Source of the DNA: Staphylococcus sp. M0911
GTDB taxonomy: Bacteria > Bacillota > Bacilli > Staphylococcales > Staphylococcaceae
NCBI RefSeq assembly: GCF_003491325.1
Contig: NZ_CP022881.1
Span: forward strand, 2,294,001-2,358,000
Length of the DNA: 64,000 nt
Direction: 5' to 3'
The position numbers were made by a program, and so were the translations under genes. Below are positions 28,389 to 38,523 of this stretch, piece by piece. The notes beneath the pieces are model-generated. The model saw only the letters and a program-made list of their open reading frames with translations. It was not told the DNA's origin and ran no database searches. Positions within the stretch are counted from its first letter, which is position 1. Every line of letters begins with the position of its first letter.

Positions 28389-28919
28389 ATGTCAAATAAA
28401 GACCTATCATTATCTGTATTCACTAAAGAAAATTATAAAAACTTGAGCCATACAGCGACTAATTTTAGAAATTCAATGTACGATGAATTAGAAGTTAATA
28501 AAGGTCGCTTTAAAAATTGTAATTTTAATGAAGGGATTTTCAAAAATATTAATGCTATTTCTAACAGTAAAGTGGTTAATAGTAGTATGAATGATTGTAT
28601 TTTTGAACAAGTGAATTTTTATAAAAACCTCTTCAAAAAAATCTCTTTTGAAAATACAACATTTGATGAAACAACGATCAATAATACAACATTCCAAGAT
28701 GTTGTATTCGACGGAAATACTTTTAGCGACGTTAAAATCACAGATACTGTATTTAAAAATGTTGTTTTTAAAAAGACAGAAATTAGCAATTCAACATTTG
28801 AAAATATCAAATTAAAACATTGTATCTTTGATCATGTCACATTTAAAAATTGTAGTCTTCCTAAAAACATTGAAGAAGAATTAAAAAAACAAAATGTTGT
28901 TTTCGAAAATATTCAATAG
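28389..28919 (+). CDS. Pentapeptide-repeat-like beta-helix protein
   Basis: 176-residue protein. From about residue 25 to 165 the sequence has Phe, Ile or Val at every fifth position within Asn/Lys/Thr/Ser-rich spacers (for example FKNCNFNEGIFKN, FENTTFDETTINNTTFQDVVF). This is the pattern of right-handed quadrilateral beta-helix proteins of the pentapeptide repeat class. The start MSNKDLSLS follows AAAGGAG at 11 nt. No signal peptide or membrane segment is seen, so it is probably cytoplasmic. It is monocistronic. Some relatives (Qnr, McbG) shield DNA gyrase; that role is not shown here. Confidence 0.75.
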   Translation: MSNKDLSLSVFTKENYKNLSHTATNFRNSMYDELEVNKGRFKNCNFNEGIFKNINAISNSKVVNSSMNDCIFEQVNFYKNLFKKISFENTTFDETTINNTTFQDVVFDGNTFSDVKITDTVFKNVVFKKTEISNSTFENIKLKHCIFDHVTFKNCSLPKNIEEELKKQNVVFENIQ

Positions 28920-28930
28920 ATCATTAAACC

Positions 28931-28973
28931 TGTGTACTTTGACTCAACCATGATGTCTAAGTACACTTTTTTA
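28931..28973 (+). terminator. Terminator of the pentapeptide-like gene
   Basis: GTGTACTT pairs with AAGTACAC with a further GAC/GTC inner stem, followed by T6. Confidence 0.8.
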
Positions 28974-29065
28974 TTGATGATTCAGTATGATGAATGCGTT
29001 ATTGAATGTTTAAGAGACTATTTTCATGGATATAAGCATACAAACTTAGGAAAGAAGGAATATAA

Positions 29066-29944
29066 ATGACTCAAGATTCTAGTCAATTAAGTAAAGCACC
29101 AACCCCTGACAAAGCGGAGGATAATGCATTTTTCCCTTCACCATATTCATTAAGTCAATATACAGCGCCTAAAACAGATTTTAATGGTGTTAATCATAAA
29201 AATGCTTATACCGGTGGCAAATGGAAAGTATTAATGATTGCCGCTGAAGAGCGTTATGTATTATTAGAAAACGGTAAAATGTTTTCAACAGGAAACCATC
29301 CAGTTGAAATGCTATTACCGTTACATCATTTAATGGAAGCAGGCTTCGATGTAGATGTCGCTACATTAACTGGTTACCCTGTCAAACTAGAGCACTGGGC
29401 AATGCCTACGGAAGATGAAGCAGTACAAGAAACATATAATAAGCTAAAAGAAAAATTAAAACAGCCTAAAGTATTATCTGAAGTCATCAAAAATGAACTT
29501 GGGCCTGATTCAGATTATATTTCACTCTTTATCCCTGGTGGACATGCCGCAGTTGTTGGTATTTCTGAAAGTGAAGATGTTCAACAAGCTTTAGATTGGG
29601 CATTAGATTATGATAAATTTGTTATCACATTATGTCACGGCCCGGCAGCATTATTATCTGCTGGATTAAATAGAGAAAAATCTCCATTTGAAGGATATTC
29701 TGTATGTGTCTTCCCAGATGCATTAGATGAAGGCGCAAATATCGATATCGGTTATTTACCTGGTAAACTTAAATGGTTAGTCGCTGATTTATTGACTAAA
29801 CAAGGACTTCAAGTTGTAAATAAAGAAATGAGTGGCCAAACTCATCAAGATCGTAAATTATTAACTGGCGATAGCCCACTGGCTTCTAATAAACTTGGAC
29901 TTCTTGCAGCGGATGCATTAGTAGAAGCCGTCCAACAATCATAA
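29066..29944 (+). CDS. hchA: Hsp31-type glyoxalase III / protein deglycase
   Basis: 292-residue DJ-1/PfpI superfamily protein of the Hsp31 group. [10 protein letters not shown] carries the nucleophilic Cys in its elbow, [10 protein letters not shown] the conserved acidic residue, and [10 protein letters not shown] the glycine turn. The long N-terminal extension ([21 protein letters not shown]) is specific to HchA over short DJ-1 forms. Family members convert methylglyoxal to lactate without cofactor and act as holding chaperones. A GAAAGAAGGA ribosome site precedes the ATG. It is monocistronic with a strong terminator. Confidence 0.93.
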   Translation: MTQDSSQLSKAPTPDKAEDNAFFPSPYSLSQYTAPKTDFNGVNHKNAYTGGKWKVLMIAAEERYVLLENGKMFSTGNHPVEMLLPLHHLMEAGFDVDVATLTGYPVKLEHWAMPTEDEAVQETYNKLKEKLKQPKVLSEVIKNELGPDSDYISLFIPGGHAAVVGISESEDVQQALDWALDYDKFVITLCHGPAALLSAGLNREKSPFEGYSVCVFPDALDEGANIDIGYLPGKLKWLVADLLTKQGLQVVNKEMSGQTHQDRKLLTGDSPLASNKLGLLAADALVEAVQQS

Positions 29945-29975
29945 GTAAAATCATATTTAATCGATATATTTTCAT

Positions 29976-30015
29976 GCCCTAGATACATTCGTAATAATGT
30001 ATCTAGGGCTTTTTA
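29976..30015 (+). terminator. hchA terminator
   Basis: GCCCTAGATACAT and ATGTATCTAGGGC form perfect 13-bp arms, followed by T5. Confidence 0.93.
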
Positions 30016-30144
30016 AAATGGCTAAATAATTCAATGTTGAAAATTATATATTGCTTTTGTATAATATTTTTAAATATTCTGATATTTGTTTCTGAATTTA
30101 TCATTTTACTTAATTTCAAGTCAAAAGTGAGAGAGGTATTTTTT

Positions 30145-30762
30145 ATGCAACCGATCATTCACGGTTTCTTATTAGCACTAGGTCTGATTCTACCTTTAGG
30201 TGCTCAAAATGTATTTGTATTTAATCAAGGTGCAAATCAAAAGAAATTAACTAAAGCATTACCAGTGATCGTCACAGCTGGCTTATGTGATACTACTTTA
30301 ATTGTGTTAGCTATTTTAGGCGTATCCTTAATCTTAATGTCTCTTCCTATTTTACAGTTAGTCATTTATATCATTGGTCTCGCCTTTCTATTATATATGG
30401 CATGGTCATTATGGAATGAAAAGCCTAGTCATTTAGAACATATGGAACCCATGAGCGCAAAAAAACAAATCGGCTTCGCATTATCCGTTTCATTACTTAA
30501 TCCTCACGCGATAATGGATACGATTGGTGTAATTGGAACAAGTGCGTCTATGTATCATGGCACCGAAAAGATATTATTTGCTGGCGCTACTATTTTAGTA
30601 TCTTGGATTTGGTTTATCCTATTAGCGATACTCGGTAAAATGATAGGTTCGGTCGATAAAACAGGAAAATACATTATTATTCTAAATAAAGTTTCAAGTG
30701 TTATCGTACTCATCGTAAGTTGTATAATTATCAAAAATATCTGGTATATTTTAGCCAATTAA
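30145..30762 (+). CDS. LysE/ArgO-family amino acid exporter
   Basis: 205-residue membrane protein with six predicted helices. The N-terminal GLILPLGAQNVFVFNQG and the LNPHAIMDTIGVIG segment are the family signatures of LysE/ArgO basic amino acid exporters. The chosen ATG follows GAGAGG; the open frame extends 37 codons further upstream without a ribosome site and was trimmed. It would export lysine or arginine when internal levels are high. No LysG-type regulator is adjacent. Confidence 0.87.
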   Translation: MQPIIHGFLLALGLILPLGAQNVFVFNQGANQKKLTKALPVIVTAGLCDTTLIVLAILGVSLILMSLPILQLVIYIIGLAFLLYMAWSLWNEKPSHLEHMEPMSAKKQIGFALSVSLLNPHAIMDTIGVIGTSASMYHGTEKILFAGATILVSWIWFILLAILGKMIGSVDKTGKYIIILNKVSSVIVLIVSCIIIKNIWYILAN

Positions 30763-30767
30763 TACAA

Positions 30768-30805
30768 ATAGGGCTTATCGAAATTTAAATTTCGATAAGC
30801 CCTAT
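30768..30805. terminator. 38-bp perfect palindrome between convergent genes
   Basis: ATAGGGCTTATCGAAATTT is followed by its exact reverse complement with no loop spacer. It can form a long hairpin for either converging transcript, but neither side has a long U-tract. Confidence 0.65.
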
Positions 30806-30839
30806 GGCATTTATAATGATGTTGTTCTCATCGTATAAA

Positions 30840-32168
30840 TTAAAATAATTGAACAATAAATACTAAAATAATGACTACTGGCATTACAAATTTAATTAAA
30901 TAATACCATGGTAAAAACAATTTAAATTTGTCTCTTCCAAAGCTTTCTTGTAGCAGCTGTTTATCCAACAATTGTCCTACTACTAATGTTGTGCCAAGTG
31001 CCCCTAAAGGCATTAATATATTCGAAACGACAAAATCCATATTATCGAATATTGTACCTGCGCCAAATTTAACGCCACTCAAACTTCCAAATGATAATGT
31101 CGCTGGAATACTAATTAAAAAGACCAGTATACTTGCGATCAATGCGACAGGTTGACGTTTCGTATTATCATTTTTCGTAAAATTAGAAACGTTTAATTCT
31201 AACAGTGAAATGGATGATGTTAACGCTGCAAATAAGAATAAAATTAAAAACATCAGATAAAAGGCAATACCAAAGTGCATTTTATCAAATACAAACGGTA
31301 GTACTTTGAATAATAATCCTGGACCTTCTTGTGGTTGATAACCAAATGTTTTCAAAGCAGGAAAAATAGCTAAGCCCGCTAAGACCGAAACTAAAATATT
31401 CATCAATACAATGGAAACCGCTGATGATTTAATAGTCATTGTCTTCGGTGCATAACTTGCGTATGTAATCATTCCAGTTGTTCCTAATGATAAGGTAAAG
31501 AATGATTGACCTAACGCAAATAAAATACCTTCCATTGAAATATCTTCCACTCTAGGTTGTAACAAGTAACGCACACCCTCTAGCGATCCGTCTAAAGATA
31601 ATGATTTTACCACTACAATAATTAAAAAGATAAATAATAGTGGCATCATGATTTTGGATGCTTTTTCCAACCCTTTTTCTACACCTAACATAACAATGAT
31701 CATCGTTAAGAAGATAAAAATACCCTGTCCTAAAACAGTAAGCCATGGATTACTAATCATTGCTTCAAAATTGAGTTGTGTCAGGTGAGTTGTATTTAAA
31801 CTTAATATTTGCCAAATAACATTCCCCATATAAATAATAATCCATCCGCCAATGACACTATAGAAACCAAACAATATAAAAACTGCTAAATTCCCGTTCC
31901 ACCCAATCACATTGAGCCACTTTTTACCTGTGAGTTTACTATAGATTTGAGTTGTATACGTTCTTCCCATTTTCCCTACTGTAAATTCCATAATTAATAA
32001 TGGCAGTCCTACAAAAATGGTAAAAATTAAAAACATTAATAAAAAGGCGCCACCACCATATATACCAGCCATATAAGGAAACTTCCACATTGCTCCTAAT
32101 CCAATTGCGGAACCGGCACTTGCTAATATAAACCCAGTAGAAGTTTTCCATTCTGATTGCTTACTCAT
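30840..32168 (-). CDS. Sodium:neurotransmitter-symporter (NSS/SNF) family transporter
   Basis: 442-residue transporter with about eleven to twelve helices, close to bacterial LeuT-type proteins. The first helix carries GSAIGLGAMWKFPYMAG, the sodium/substrate-binding unwound region, and GGGAFLLMF follows. The SFFTLSLGTTGMITYASY segment is the conserved helix 6/7 region. The start MSKQSEWKT follows AAAGGA; a GTG two codons upstream is possible. It should import an amino acid with Na+; the substrate is not predictable. It is monocistronic and convergent to the LysE gene. Confidence 0.88.
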   Translation of the reverse strand: MSKQSEWKTSTGFILASAGSAIGLGAMWKFPYMAGIYGGGAFLLMFLIFTIFVGLPLLIMEFTVGKMGRTYTTQIYSKLTGKKWLNVIGWNGNLAVFILFGFYSVIGGWIIIYMGNVIWQILSLNTTHLTQLNFEAMISNPWLTVLGQGIFIFLTMIIVMLGVEKGLEKASKIMMPLLFIFLIIVVVKSLSLDGSLEGVRYLLQPRVEDISMEGILFALGQSFFTLSLGTTGMITYASYAPKTMTIKSSAVSIVLMNILVSVLAGLAIFPALKTFGYQPQEGPGLLFKVLPFVFDKMHFGIAFYLMFLILFLFAALTSSISLLELNVSNFTKNDNTKRQPVALIASILVFLISIPATLSFGSLSGVKFGAGTIFDNMDFVVSNILMPLGALGTTLVVGQLLDKQLLQESFGRDKFKLFLPWYYLIKFVMPVVIILVFIVQLF

Positions 32169-32271
32169 ATTCACTCACTTCCTTTAATGCGTTAAAGCGT
32201 TTATGTACTTAAGTAACACTTTACCATTAGTTAGTTATAAGTGCAATATTCATACAAATTGTCAGAATAAT

Positions 32272-32340
32272 AAAAAAAGAACAGCCCATAACGTTGCCTT
32301 TCATTTAATACATTGATTAGCATCAGTTATGACTATTCTT
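32272..32340 (-). terminator. Terminator downstream of the 82-residue protein
   Basis: On the minus strand AGAATAGTCATAAC pairs (with G-U pairs and one bulge) with GTTATGGGCTGTTCT around a long loop, followed by T7. Confidence 0.6.
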
Positions 32341-32346
32341 TATATT

Positions 32347-32595
32347 TTAATCTTCGCTACTATAAGTAATCGTTTGGCCATCATTTACTTCTTCAATTTC
32401 TAAACTTTCAATATGATCGACATTAATATAATGTATTGAATCACCTTTTTCTAGATAAAGATAAGGTAATTCATCAAACTCATCTATAATTCTTCTAACA
32501 CATTTGTCCTTATCGATGCCCTTATCAAAAGTCTTAAATTCTGTATATCTGTGGCCTGAAATCGTAATATAGGTTAATAAAAATGTTCTCGTCAC
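32347..32595 (-). CDS. Hypothetical acidic 82-residue protein
   Basis: 82-residue protein starting at a GTG 7 nt after AAGGTGGTG. It reads MTRTFLLTYITISGHRYTEF and ends in an acidic tail. No signal peptide, membrane helix or known domain is recognised; the pattern suggests a small alpha/beta fold. It lies 27 nt after the esterase stop on the same strand, so the two are probably cotranscribed. Function unknown. Confidence 0.65.
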   Translation of the reverse strand: MTRTFLLTYITISGHRYTEFKTFDKGIDKDKCVRRIIDEFDELPYLYLEKGDSIHYINVDHIESLEIEEVNDGQTITYSSED

Positions 32596-32622
32596 AGTTG
32601 AACACCACCTTATTGCTAGTTT

Positions 32623-33357
32623 TTATTTTTGAGTGAAAAACTCAACGATATCTTGTTCTAATTCATCTCTTCCTTCACCATGAGTCATTAAATGTTGATT
32701 GAGTGGAAAATCTTGAATTGATTTATTATCGCTACTAATTTGATTAAAAATATAGTGTGCACTTTCTTCATAAGCCGCTTCATCTTGTCCACCATATAAA
32801 ATTCTAGCAGTCGATTTAATATCATGTAAATTTGACATAATATCATTAATAACACCTTGAAATACTTTAATTTCATCTTGATATTGGTTAATTTGGGCTA
32901 ATGATTCAACACTCTCATCCTCAGACAGCATCATTATCTGATTCATGCGTTTGCCATATTTTTCTAAGCGCCAAGCAATACCAGCTTCTGTTTTCTCGCT
33001 AGGTGCAGACATCACTACGATACGATTTAATTCAACATTTTCAGCTAATCGTAATGTAAATAATCCACCTAACGATACACCGGCTGAATTAATGACTTCG
33101 TACCCTTCTTCCTTTAAAAACTGGTACGCTTCTTGCACACATGCCCACCAATCATTAACATCATACTTAATAAACTGTGTAACCGGTAATCCATGACCAG
33201 GATAGTTAGGTACATAACACGTGAATCCTTGTTCATTCAACGTTGTAGCAAGATGCTTTATGTCTTTAACAGTACCTGTGAATGAATGTAATAACAATAT
33301 AGCTTGTTGACTTGTCCCTTTTAAATAAAGTGGACTTGGTGATTTAATATTCATCAT
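32623..33357 (-). CDS. Alpha/beta hydrolase, Est30-type carboxylesterase
   Basis: 244-residue serine hydrolase. LLHSFTGTVKD holds the HxG-type oxyanion region, and GVSLGG (GxSxG, about residue 94) is the nucleophile elbow. The Asp is likely in GGQDEAAY and the His in NQHLMTHGEGRD. Size and motifs match the short cytoplasmic carboxylesterases of Bacillaceae and staphylococci that cleave short-chain esters. GGGGAG precedes two adjacent ATG codons. It leads a small unit with the 82-residue gene. Confidence 0.85.
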   Translation of the reverse strand: MMNIKSPSPLYLKGTSQQAILLLHSFTGTVKDIKHLATTLNEQGFTCYVPNYPGHGLPVTQFIKYDVNDWWACVQEAYQFLKEEGYEVINSAGVSLGGLFTLRLAENVELNRIVVMSAPSEKTEAGIAWRLEKYGKRMNQIMMLSEDESVESLAQINQYQDEIKVFQGVINDIMSNLHDIKSTARILYGGQDEAAYEESAHYIFNQISSDNKSIQDFPLNQHLMTHGEGRDELEQDIVEFFTQK

Positions 33358-33433
33358 AAAATAACTCCCCTAGTTTTAATTATCGTATATACAACGGAAA
33401 CATGCCTATATATCCATTCTCATTTTACAATTA

Positions 33434-34123
33434 TCAATGTATAACATGTTTATTCTTTTTAAACTTGATTCGTTCAAACAGTGGATAAACCATTAACCAT
33501 AAAGCGATCCATGTTAAACCTAAAGTCACTCCACCAACCACATCTGTCAGATAATGCGCATGGAAATATAATCGACAAATCAAAACGCTTATCCATAATA
33601 TTAATGCAAGACCGCTCAAAATAGCTTTAAAGACCGCTCTTTTAATTAAAGGCATCACCACAATCAATAAAGTGATAAAAAACAATGTACTCGCATTAGA
33701 GTGCCCACTAGGAAAAGAAAACCCTGAGTCAATGGCTAAATGATTATACGGTCTCATTCGTTCGATAGTCATTTTAATCAAAATATTAATTAATGTTCCA
33801 CTTAATATTGTGCAAATAAACCATATAGCTAAACGTGGATATTTAAATAATAATATTATTGTAATGATCACTGACATCACAATGACACCACTAACATCAC
33901 CAATCGTGGCACAAAATGTCATATAATAGTTCAACATGTCTCCTTCAAATTGACGTTGTGGCGTACCGAATGTAGTAGTAAACCAGTCTAGTGAATGGCT
34001 ATCGACAAATTTTAAAAATGGTATATCTTGTATAACGCCGACAGCCATTAAAATAAATATCATCATACTTATGATAAATAAAGGAATCGTAAACATACCT
34101 GTTGTTGCCCGTCTATTTTTCAT
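33434..34123 (-). CDS. PAP2-family membrane phosphatase
   Basis: 229-residue membrane protein with about six helices. The three phosphatase motifs are intact: KMTIERMRP (KX6RP), PSGHSNAS (PSGH), and RLYFHAHYLTDVVGG (a SRX5HX3D-type segment with Cys before the Arg). Homologues dephosphorylate phosphatidic acid, phosphatidylglycerophosphate or undecaprenyl pyrophosphate, with the active site outside the membrane. AAAGGAGAAAGT precedes the ATG. Its specific lipid substrate is not clear. Confidence 0.9.
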   Translation of the reverse strand: MKNRRATTGMFTIPLFIISMMIFILMAVGVIQDIPFLKFVDSHSLDWFTTTFGTPQRQFEGDMLNYYMTFCATIGDVSGVIVMSVIITIILLFKYPRLAIWFICTILSGTLINILIKMTIERMRPYNHLAIDSGFSFPSGHSNASTLFFITLLIVVMPLIKRAVFKAILSGLALILWISVLICRLYFHAHYLTDVVGGVTLGLTWIALWLMVYPLFERIKFKKNKHVIH

Positions 34124-34197
34124 ACTTTCTCCTTTATCTCTTTATCTTATTCAATCATTCCTTGTCTCTATTTTATAAAAAACAAAAGGAAATTCGC

Positions 34198-34905
34198 TCA
34201 GTCTCGTGCCCTATTTATATCTTGTAATCGAATACGTTGTTGACCGGCTTCATCAAAATTATTCGGACTTAACCATTGTTCGAAACGTTCATTTAATATC
34301 GGCCATTCCTTATCAATCATTGAGTACCATGTTGTATCCCGATTACGTCCCTTATATATTACTGCCTGTCTAAACATACCTTCGTAAGTAAACCCTAATC
34401 TCAATGCTGCCTTTCTAGAAGGTTCGTTTAAACTGTCACACTTCCATTCATATCTACGATACCCTAATTGTTCAAACACATATTTCGCTAGCAAATATTG
34501 AACTTCAGTGGCGACTTTCGTCTTTTTTAATCCATTTGAATAATGGACATTTCCAACCTCTATCTTGCCATTAATCGAATCAATATTCATTAATGATAAG
34601 TAACCTAACGCTTTTTCACGCTTATGATCAATAATAGCAAAATAATACGAGTTTACATTAGACATTAAACCTTTAATATACTCTGAAAAAATACCGTAAT
34701 CATGGATTGGTTCGCTAAACAAATAAGTCCAATTCGCATCATTATCTTCATTACATAATACGTCAAACAAATCATTAATGTGTGTTTCACTTAATTTAAC
34801 TAATGAACTATACCGTCCGTCTAATTGTTTAATATCCGGGAAATTCAGCGGTTCAAAATCTGTTACGGACTCACCTATTGGTTGATGATGTATATTCCTT
34901 TTCAT
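34198..34905 (-). CDS. RimL-type GNAT acetyltransferase
   Basis: 235-residue member of the RimJ/RimL GNAT group. Typical elements are NEPSRKAALRLGFTYEGMFRQAVIYKGRNRDTTWYSM near the C-terminus and the KTKVATEVQYLLAKYVFEQLGYRRYEWKCD core. The start MKRNIHHQPIG follows AAGGGATGG at 6 nt; an upstream ATG six codons earlier overlaps that site. Proteins of this group acetylate N-terminal amines of ribosomal proteins or small molecules. Substrate not readable. Confidence 0.85.
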   Translation of the reverse strand: MKRNIHHQPIGESVTDFEPLNFPDIKQLDGRYSSLVKLSETHINDLFDVLCNEDNDANWTYLFSEPIHDYGIFSEYIKGLMSNVNSYYFAIIDHKREKALGYLSLMNIDSINGKIEVGNVHYSNGLKKTKVATEVQYLLAKYVFEQLGYRRYEWKCDSLNEPSRKAALRLGFTYEGMFRQAVIYKGRNRDTTWYSMIDKEWPILNERFEQWLSPNNFDEAGQQRIRLQDINRARD

Positions 34906-35156
34906 AAACAACCATCCCTTCATTTTTGAAATCTTAATATGTATTATAACTGATTCTTTAATATTACGTACCTTATAATATTCGATTATAAAATATAAAA
35001 TGAAATACTATAGCATTCTTTATTTCTAATACCTTTTGCATATAAAATATTGTATAATTGAAATAATTATAAATTTCAAATATATGACTATCACACATTA
35101 AACCTTGTACCACATACACTAATCCATTGTGCTTGATAGTAGGGAAGGCATTCATT

Positions 35157-35402
35157 ATGAGCAAAATAATTATGATTTATCTCGCATTATTAATTACATT
35201 ATTTCGCTTTTTCTTACCTATCCATCCATCATTCGAAACATTATTATTTTGGTTATTTGTCCTTTATATGATACCTATCATTTTATGTGTCATTGGTTTC
35301 AAAGGCGACAAATTAATCGCCACTATGGTTATAATTCCAAATTTATTAGGTATTATTTATCGACTATATGTCTACATTATGTATTTAATATATTTGAAAT
35401 AA
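35157..35402 (+). CDS. Small hypothetical membrane protein
   Basis: 81-residue, almost wholly hydrophobic protein with three predicted helices and few charged residues (MSKIIMIYLALLITLFRF at the start). The site upstream, GGGAAGG, is 9 nt from the ATG and moderately good. It is short and lacks a recognised family, so it could be spurious. No promoter is clear in the AT-rich 230 bp before it. Confidence 0.5.
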   Translation: MSKIIMIYLALLITLFRFFLPIHPSFETLLFWLFVLYMIPIILCVIGFKGDKLIATMVIIPNLLGIIYRLYVYIMYLIYLK

Positions 35403-35441
35403 AAAACAGTATGACCTTTTCATTCTCGTAAGATCATACTG
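35401..35441 (-). terminator. Terminator of the mpsABC operon
   Basis: On the minus strand CAGTATGATCTT pairs with AAGGTCATACTG, followed by T6. It lies just after mpsC and overlaps the stop of the small plus-strand gene. Confidence 0.85.
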
Positions 35442-35452
35442 CTCTATAAAAT

Positions 35453-35824
35453 TTAACCTTGGTTAATCATTTTCTCAAAATTATCTTCTAATTTAAATAC
35501 AATTACTCTCTCTCCAGTAACTGTACTCAAATCACTATGAAAACTACTTACTTTGACACCAGTAATTTCATATATAAGGTCATTGAGATCATCTTGTCCT
35601 GACTCTACTAATTCAGATCTTGTGCGTTTGATATTTAACAATCCTTCACTGGTCTCACATACACGATATTCTGCAGGTGTTAATATACCTTGTAAATTGA
35701 TAATGATCATATCTCTTAATATGTCTGTCTTAACCGATAATGAACCTCTACCTAAAAAATCTTTTTCCCATTGCGTGATGGCTTTACTGATTTCAGCTTC
35801 ATATACACCTTTAGATTTTTTCAT
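35453..35824 (-). CDS. mpsC: DUF2294-family protein, third gene of the mps operon
   Basis: 123-residue soluble protein of the DUF2294 family (ITQWEKDFLGRGSLSVKTDI and the later RTRSELVESGQDDL segments). No membrane helix or signal peptide is present. TAGGAG lies 8 nt before the ATG, and 112 bp separate it from mpsB on the same strand, with no obvious terminator between them. The name follows its position as third gene of mpsABC; the role is unknown. The terminator directly downstream closes the operon. Confidence 0.75.
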   Translation of the reverse strand: MKKSKGVYEAEISKAITQWEKDFLGRGSLSVKTDILRDMIIINLQGILTPAEYRVCETSEGLLNIKRTRSELVESGQDDLNDLIYEITGVKVSSFHSDLSTVTGERVIVFKLEDNFEKMINQG

Positions 35825-35936
35825 ATAGACGACTCCTAAACATTAATTAACTATAGTTTAACATCTTATCTACTATTCGGAAATAATAGGATCATCGCTA
35901 TAATCTACAATTACTTTTTAATATACCGCCTATATT

Positions 35937-38510
35937 TTACCAATCTTTCCAACTGTTTTTTTCATCTATGCTAGCTAGTCTCACCCATCCATGGTCCACT
36001 TTTTGTGCAAATTTCTGATTTTCATTAAGTAATCTTTGAATATGTGTGTCTGGTGCTTGAATAACAACTAATAAACGTATGGGTGAATGATAAATTTCAT
36101 TATCTTGTGCCATCACTGATTGCCATGGTAAACCATACATCAAATCACTGGAGTTCCCTTGCATAACACCAAGTCCAGATGTTACAGATTGCGTTCTTTT
36201 ATTACCGCTGCCATAAAAATGAGGTGCCACAGTAGATGCGTAATATTGTAAGTTAATCCATTGTGCAACAAGCGCTGGGCCTGAAATAATTGTATTCAGA
36301 ATATGACCATCTTCATCTTGTGACCAATCATAATTATGCAAGAATGCACGTGCTTCTAAATTACTATTTTCAGTAATCGAACGTTTCCCAATAATAAATT
36401 CTGCATTTTTAGCCAAGCCCCATTCAGGTCTAATTTCACTCCAGTCACTTGCATATTGATATGCTTCAGCAACTGGATCTTTATGTACTTTATCTAAGTT
36501 TGGTAAATGTGCTAAACGCTCTAAATTAGACTTGTAACTCACTTGAGGCATAACTGATTCTAATAAATCAAAGGCTTGTTTTGCACTTTCAGTTAATTCT
36601 GGTACATAAATCCATTCTAATTCATCTACAGACGTTTTATGTTCGGCTGCCACAAATACAGTTTCATCTGGAATGATAATGCCATCTTCTTTAAGTGCTG
36701 TTCTGACTGATGACTGGTTACATAATATAGCTAATAACTTAGCATTGAAACCACTAGACGCACCGCCACATGCACCACATTCTAAAGAAGAATGGTATGG
36801 GTTATTATGCGATTCACTACCGTGACCGCCTAAAACGATGAGTGGTGCAAAGTCTTTGGTTAAGTCCATTAATTGTAATGCTTGCTTACTAAATTGAATT
36901 TGTTCTTCCTCTGTTAATCCGATTGGCAATTCCGAATACACGTGATGTTCACGATCAATTGATAATTTTGTCTCAGGTTTTTGAAGCCATTTCTTTGTAA
37001 AACGATGAACAAACTGTCTAGCTTGGGTAGGTATGAGTGTATTAGCAATCGTATTTATACTTAAGAATGGTCCGCTTAATTCTGGTAATAATAAACTAGG
37101 TAACACGTTATGTTTCATTAATTTAAATGTATAAAACATTGATGTAATTGTATGTTGTTGTTGTTGATAACGTTCTAGTTTATGTCGTTCTGCATATTCT
37201 TGAATTTTATATGCTGGTGGCACCATCACCGGTAAAGATTCATGCTCAAATTGAGCATCAATCACTTCTTTTTTTATAGGTAAACCAAAGAACCCAGCAA
37301 TACCAATCGTTTCAAACGGTCCTTCACCTTCAAGATGGCGACGAAATGGTTCAGAACGGACATCGATACAAAATGCTAACTGCGCTTGTATCTTTTGAGA
37401 CTTATTTCCAGATTGCGATTCATAAATCGTATTGACTAAGTCACGTTCATGCGTTTCTTCCCAAGCGTTAAGCCATAAATTTTGAAAATATTGACGTTGA
37501 AATAGACCCGCAAAATTAAGATATCTTAACTTTAGTTCATCTGATAGGTTAAGCCATTCTTCTAACGATAATTCCGCATAAAATATAAACGCACAAACGA
37601 ATTCAATTTCTTTATGATGATGTAACTCTGATAATTGAAATTGATCTTTAGTAGTGGTTAATAATACATATTCGGTAGCTAATCTGATTGCTACATAATC
37701 TGTTAATAGCTCCCGCTCTGATTCATTTTCTTCCGCTCTGTAATACATCATCCCTGCCCATCCAGGCAAAGCCAGTAACTGACCTTCTATATAAGATTGC
37801 CTATTATCATTAGTAATATCTAACTTGGTTAATACATGATTAATTAATTCATGTGACTTTGATGGCATGTGGCGGATCAATTGTCTAGCTTCTTTAGTTA
37901 AAGCAGGGTCATGTTGTGCTAAGTGTAACCACGCTGTATAAAAGCCTTCTTCTCGTTTAGGCATCGTCCAACTCGATTGAAATTGATCTAAGTATAATTT
38001 AGACCACTTAATGATATGTACATCTACCTCATCAATTAACTTTTCATTTTTATGATTAACACGGTCCGCACCCTTAGGTCTGTGTAAATCTGTTTGCTTA
38101 TTCTTTTTAATTTGATCCGGCAATGATCTCAAAATATCACGACGTATTTGATTACCTAAAAGGTGCTCTGGCACACGCTTAATATGTTGAATATTATTGA
38201 TATAGCGTTTTTCAAGGTCAGTTTCAATATTAATTTCCGCCGTTTGAAGTGCATCATTTAATAAAGATTCAAAAATATCTACATCGATTTCTCCATGTTC
38301 TTTAGCATCTTCGATAGCATTGTGATTAGGATAAATATCAACATCTCTGATATCTTTCAACCAAGTTGCTACTTCGTTAAAAGTTTGGTTTTCTAAACCT
38401 TCCCAAGGATTTCTTGCCGCAAAAATCGAAATCGGAGACAACGGTGTAATAACACGTTTCGCATTTGAAACAATCATTGCTATATCATTCTGTTGTTGTG
38501 AATTAACCAT
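35937..38510 (-). CDS. mpsB: DabA/MpsB inorganic carbon transporter subunit (DUF2309)
   Basis: 857-residue soluble or peripheral protein of the DUF2309/UPF0753 family. It has the beta-carbonic-anhydrase-like zinc site: [13 protein letters not shown] supplies Cys and Asp, [23 protein letters not shown] supplies His and Cys. In S. aureus and in DAB systems it works with an NDH-5-like membrane subunit to take up and hydrate CO2/bicarbonate driven by ion gradient. The start is the ATG 8 nt after AAAAGGG (MVNSQQQND); a GTG three codons earlier is inside the spacer. It follows mpsA by 13 nt. Confidence 0.92.
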   Translation of the reverse strand: MVNSQQQNDIAMIVSNAKRVITPLSPISIFAARNPWEGLENQTFNEVATWLKDIRDVDIYPNHNAIEDAKEHGEIDVDIFESLLNDALQTAEINIETDLEKRYINNIQHIKRVPEHLLGNQIRRDILRSLPDQIKKNKQTDLHRPKGADRVNHKNEKLIDEVDVHIIKWSKLYLDQFQSSWTMPKREEGFYTAWLHLAQHDPALTKEARQLIRHMPSKSHELINHVLTKLDITNDNRQSYIEGQLLALPGWAGMMYYRAEENESERELLTDYVAIRLATEYVLLTTTKDQFQLSELHHHKEIEFVCAFIFYAELSLEEWLNLSDELKLRYLNFAGLFQRQYFQNLWLNAWEETHERDLVNTIYESQSGNKSQKIQAQLAFCIDVRSEPFRRHLEGEGPFETIGIAGFFGLPIKKEVIDAQFEHESLPVMVPPAYKIQEYAERHKLERYQQQQHTITSMFYTFKLMKHNVLPSLLLPELSGPFLSINTIANTLIPTQARQFVHRFTKKWLQKPETKLSIDREHHVYSELPIGLTEEEQIQFSKQALQLMDLTKDFAPLIVLGGHGSESHNNPYHSSLECGACGGASSGFNAKLLAILCNQSSVRTALKEDGIIIPDETVFVAAEHKTSVDELEWIYVPELTESAKQAFDLLESVMPQVSYKSNLERLAHLPNLDKVHKDPVAEAYQYASDWSEIRPEWGLAKNAEFIIGKRSITENSNLEARAFLHNYDWSQDEDGHILNTIISGPALVAQWINLQYYASTVAPHFYGSGNKRTQSVTSGLGVMQGNSSDLMYGLPWQSVMAQDNEIYHSPIRLLVVIQAPDTHIQRLLNENQKFAQKVDHGWVRLASIDEKNSWKDW

Positions 38511-38523
38511 ATTTTTCACCCTT

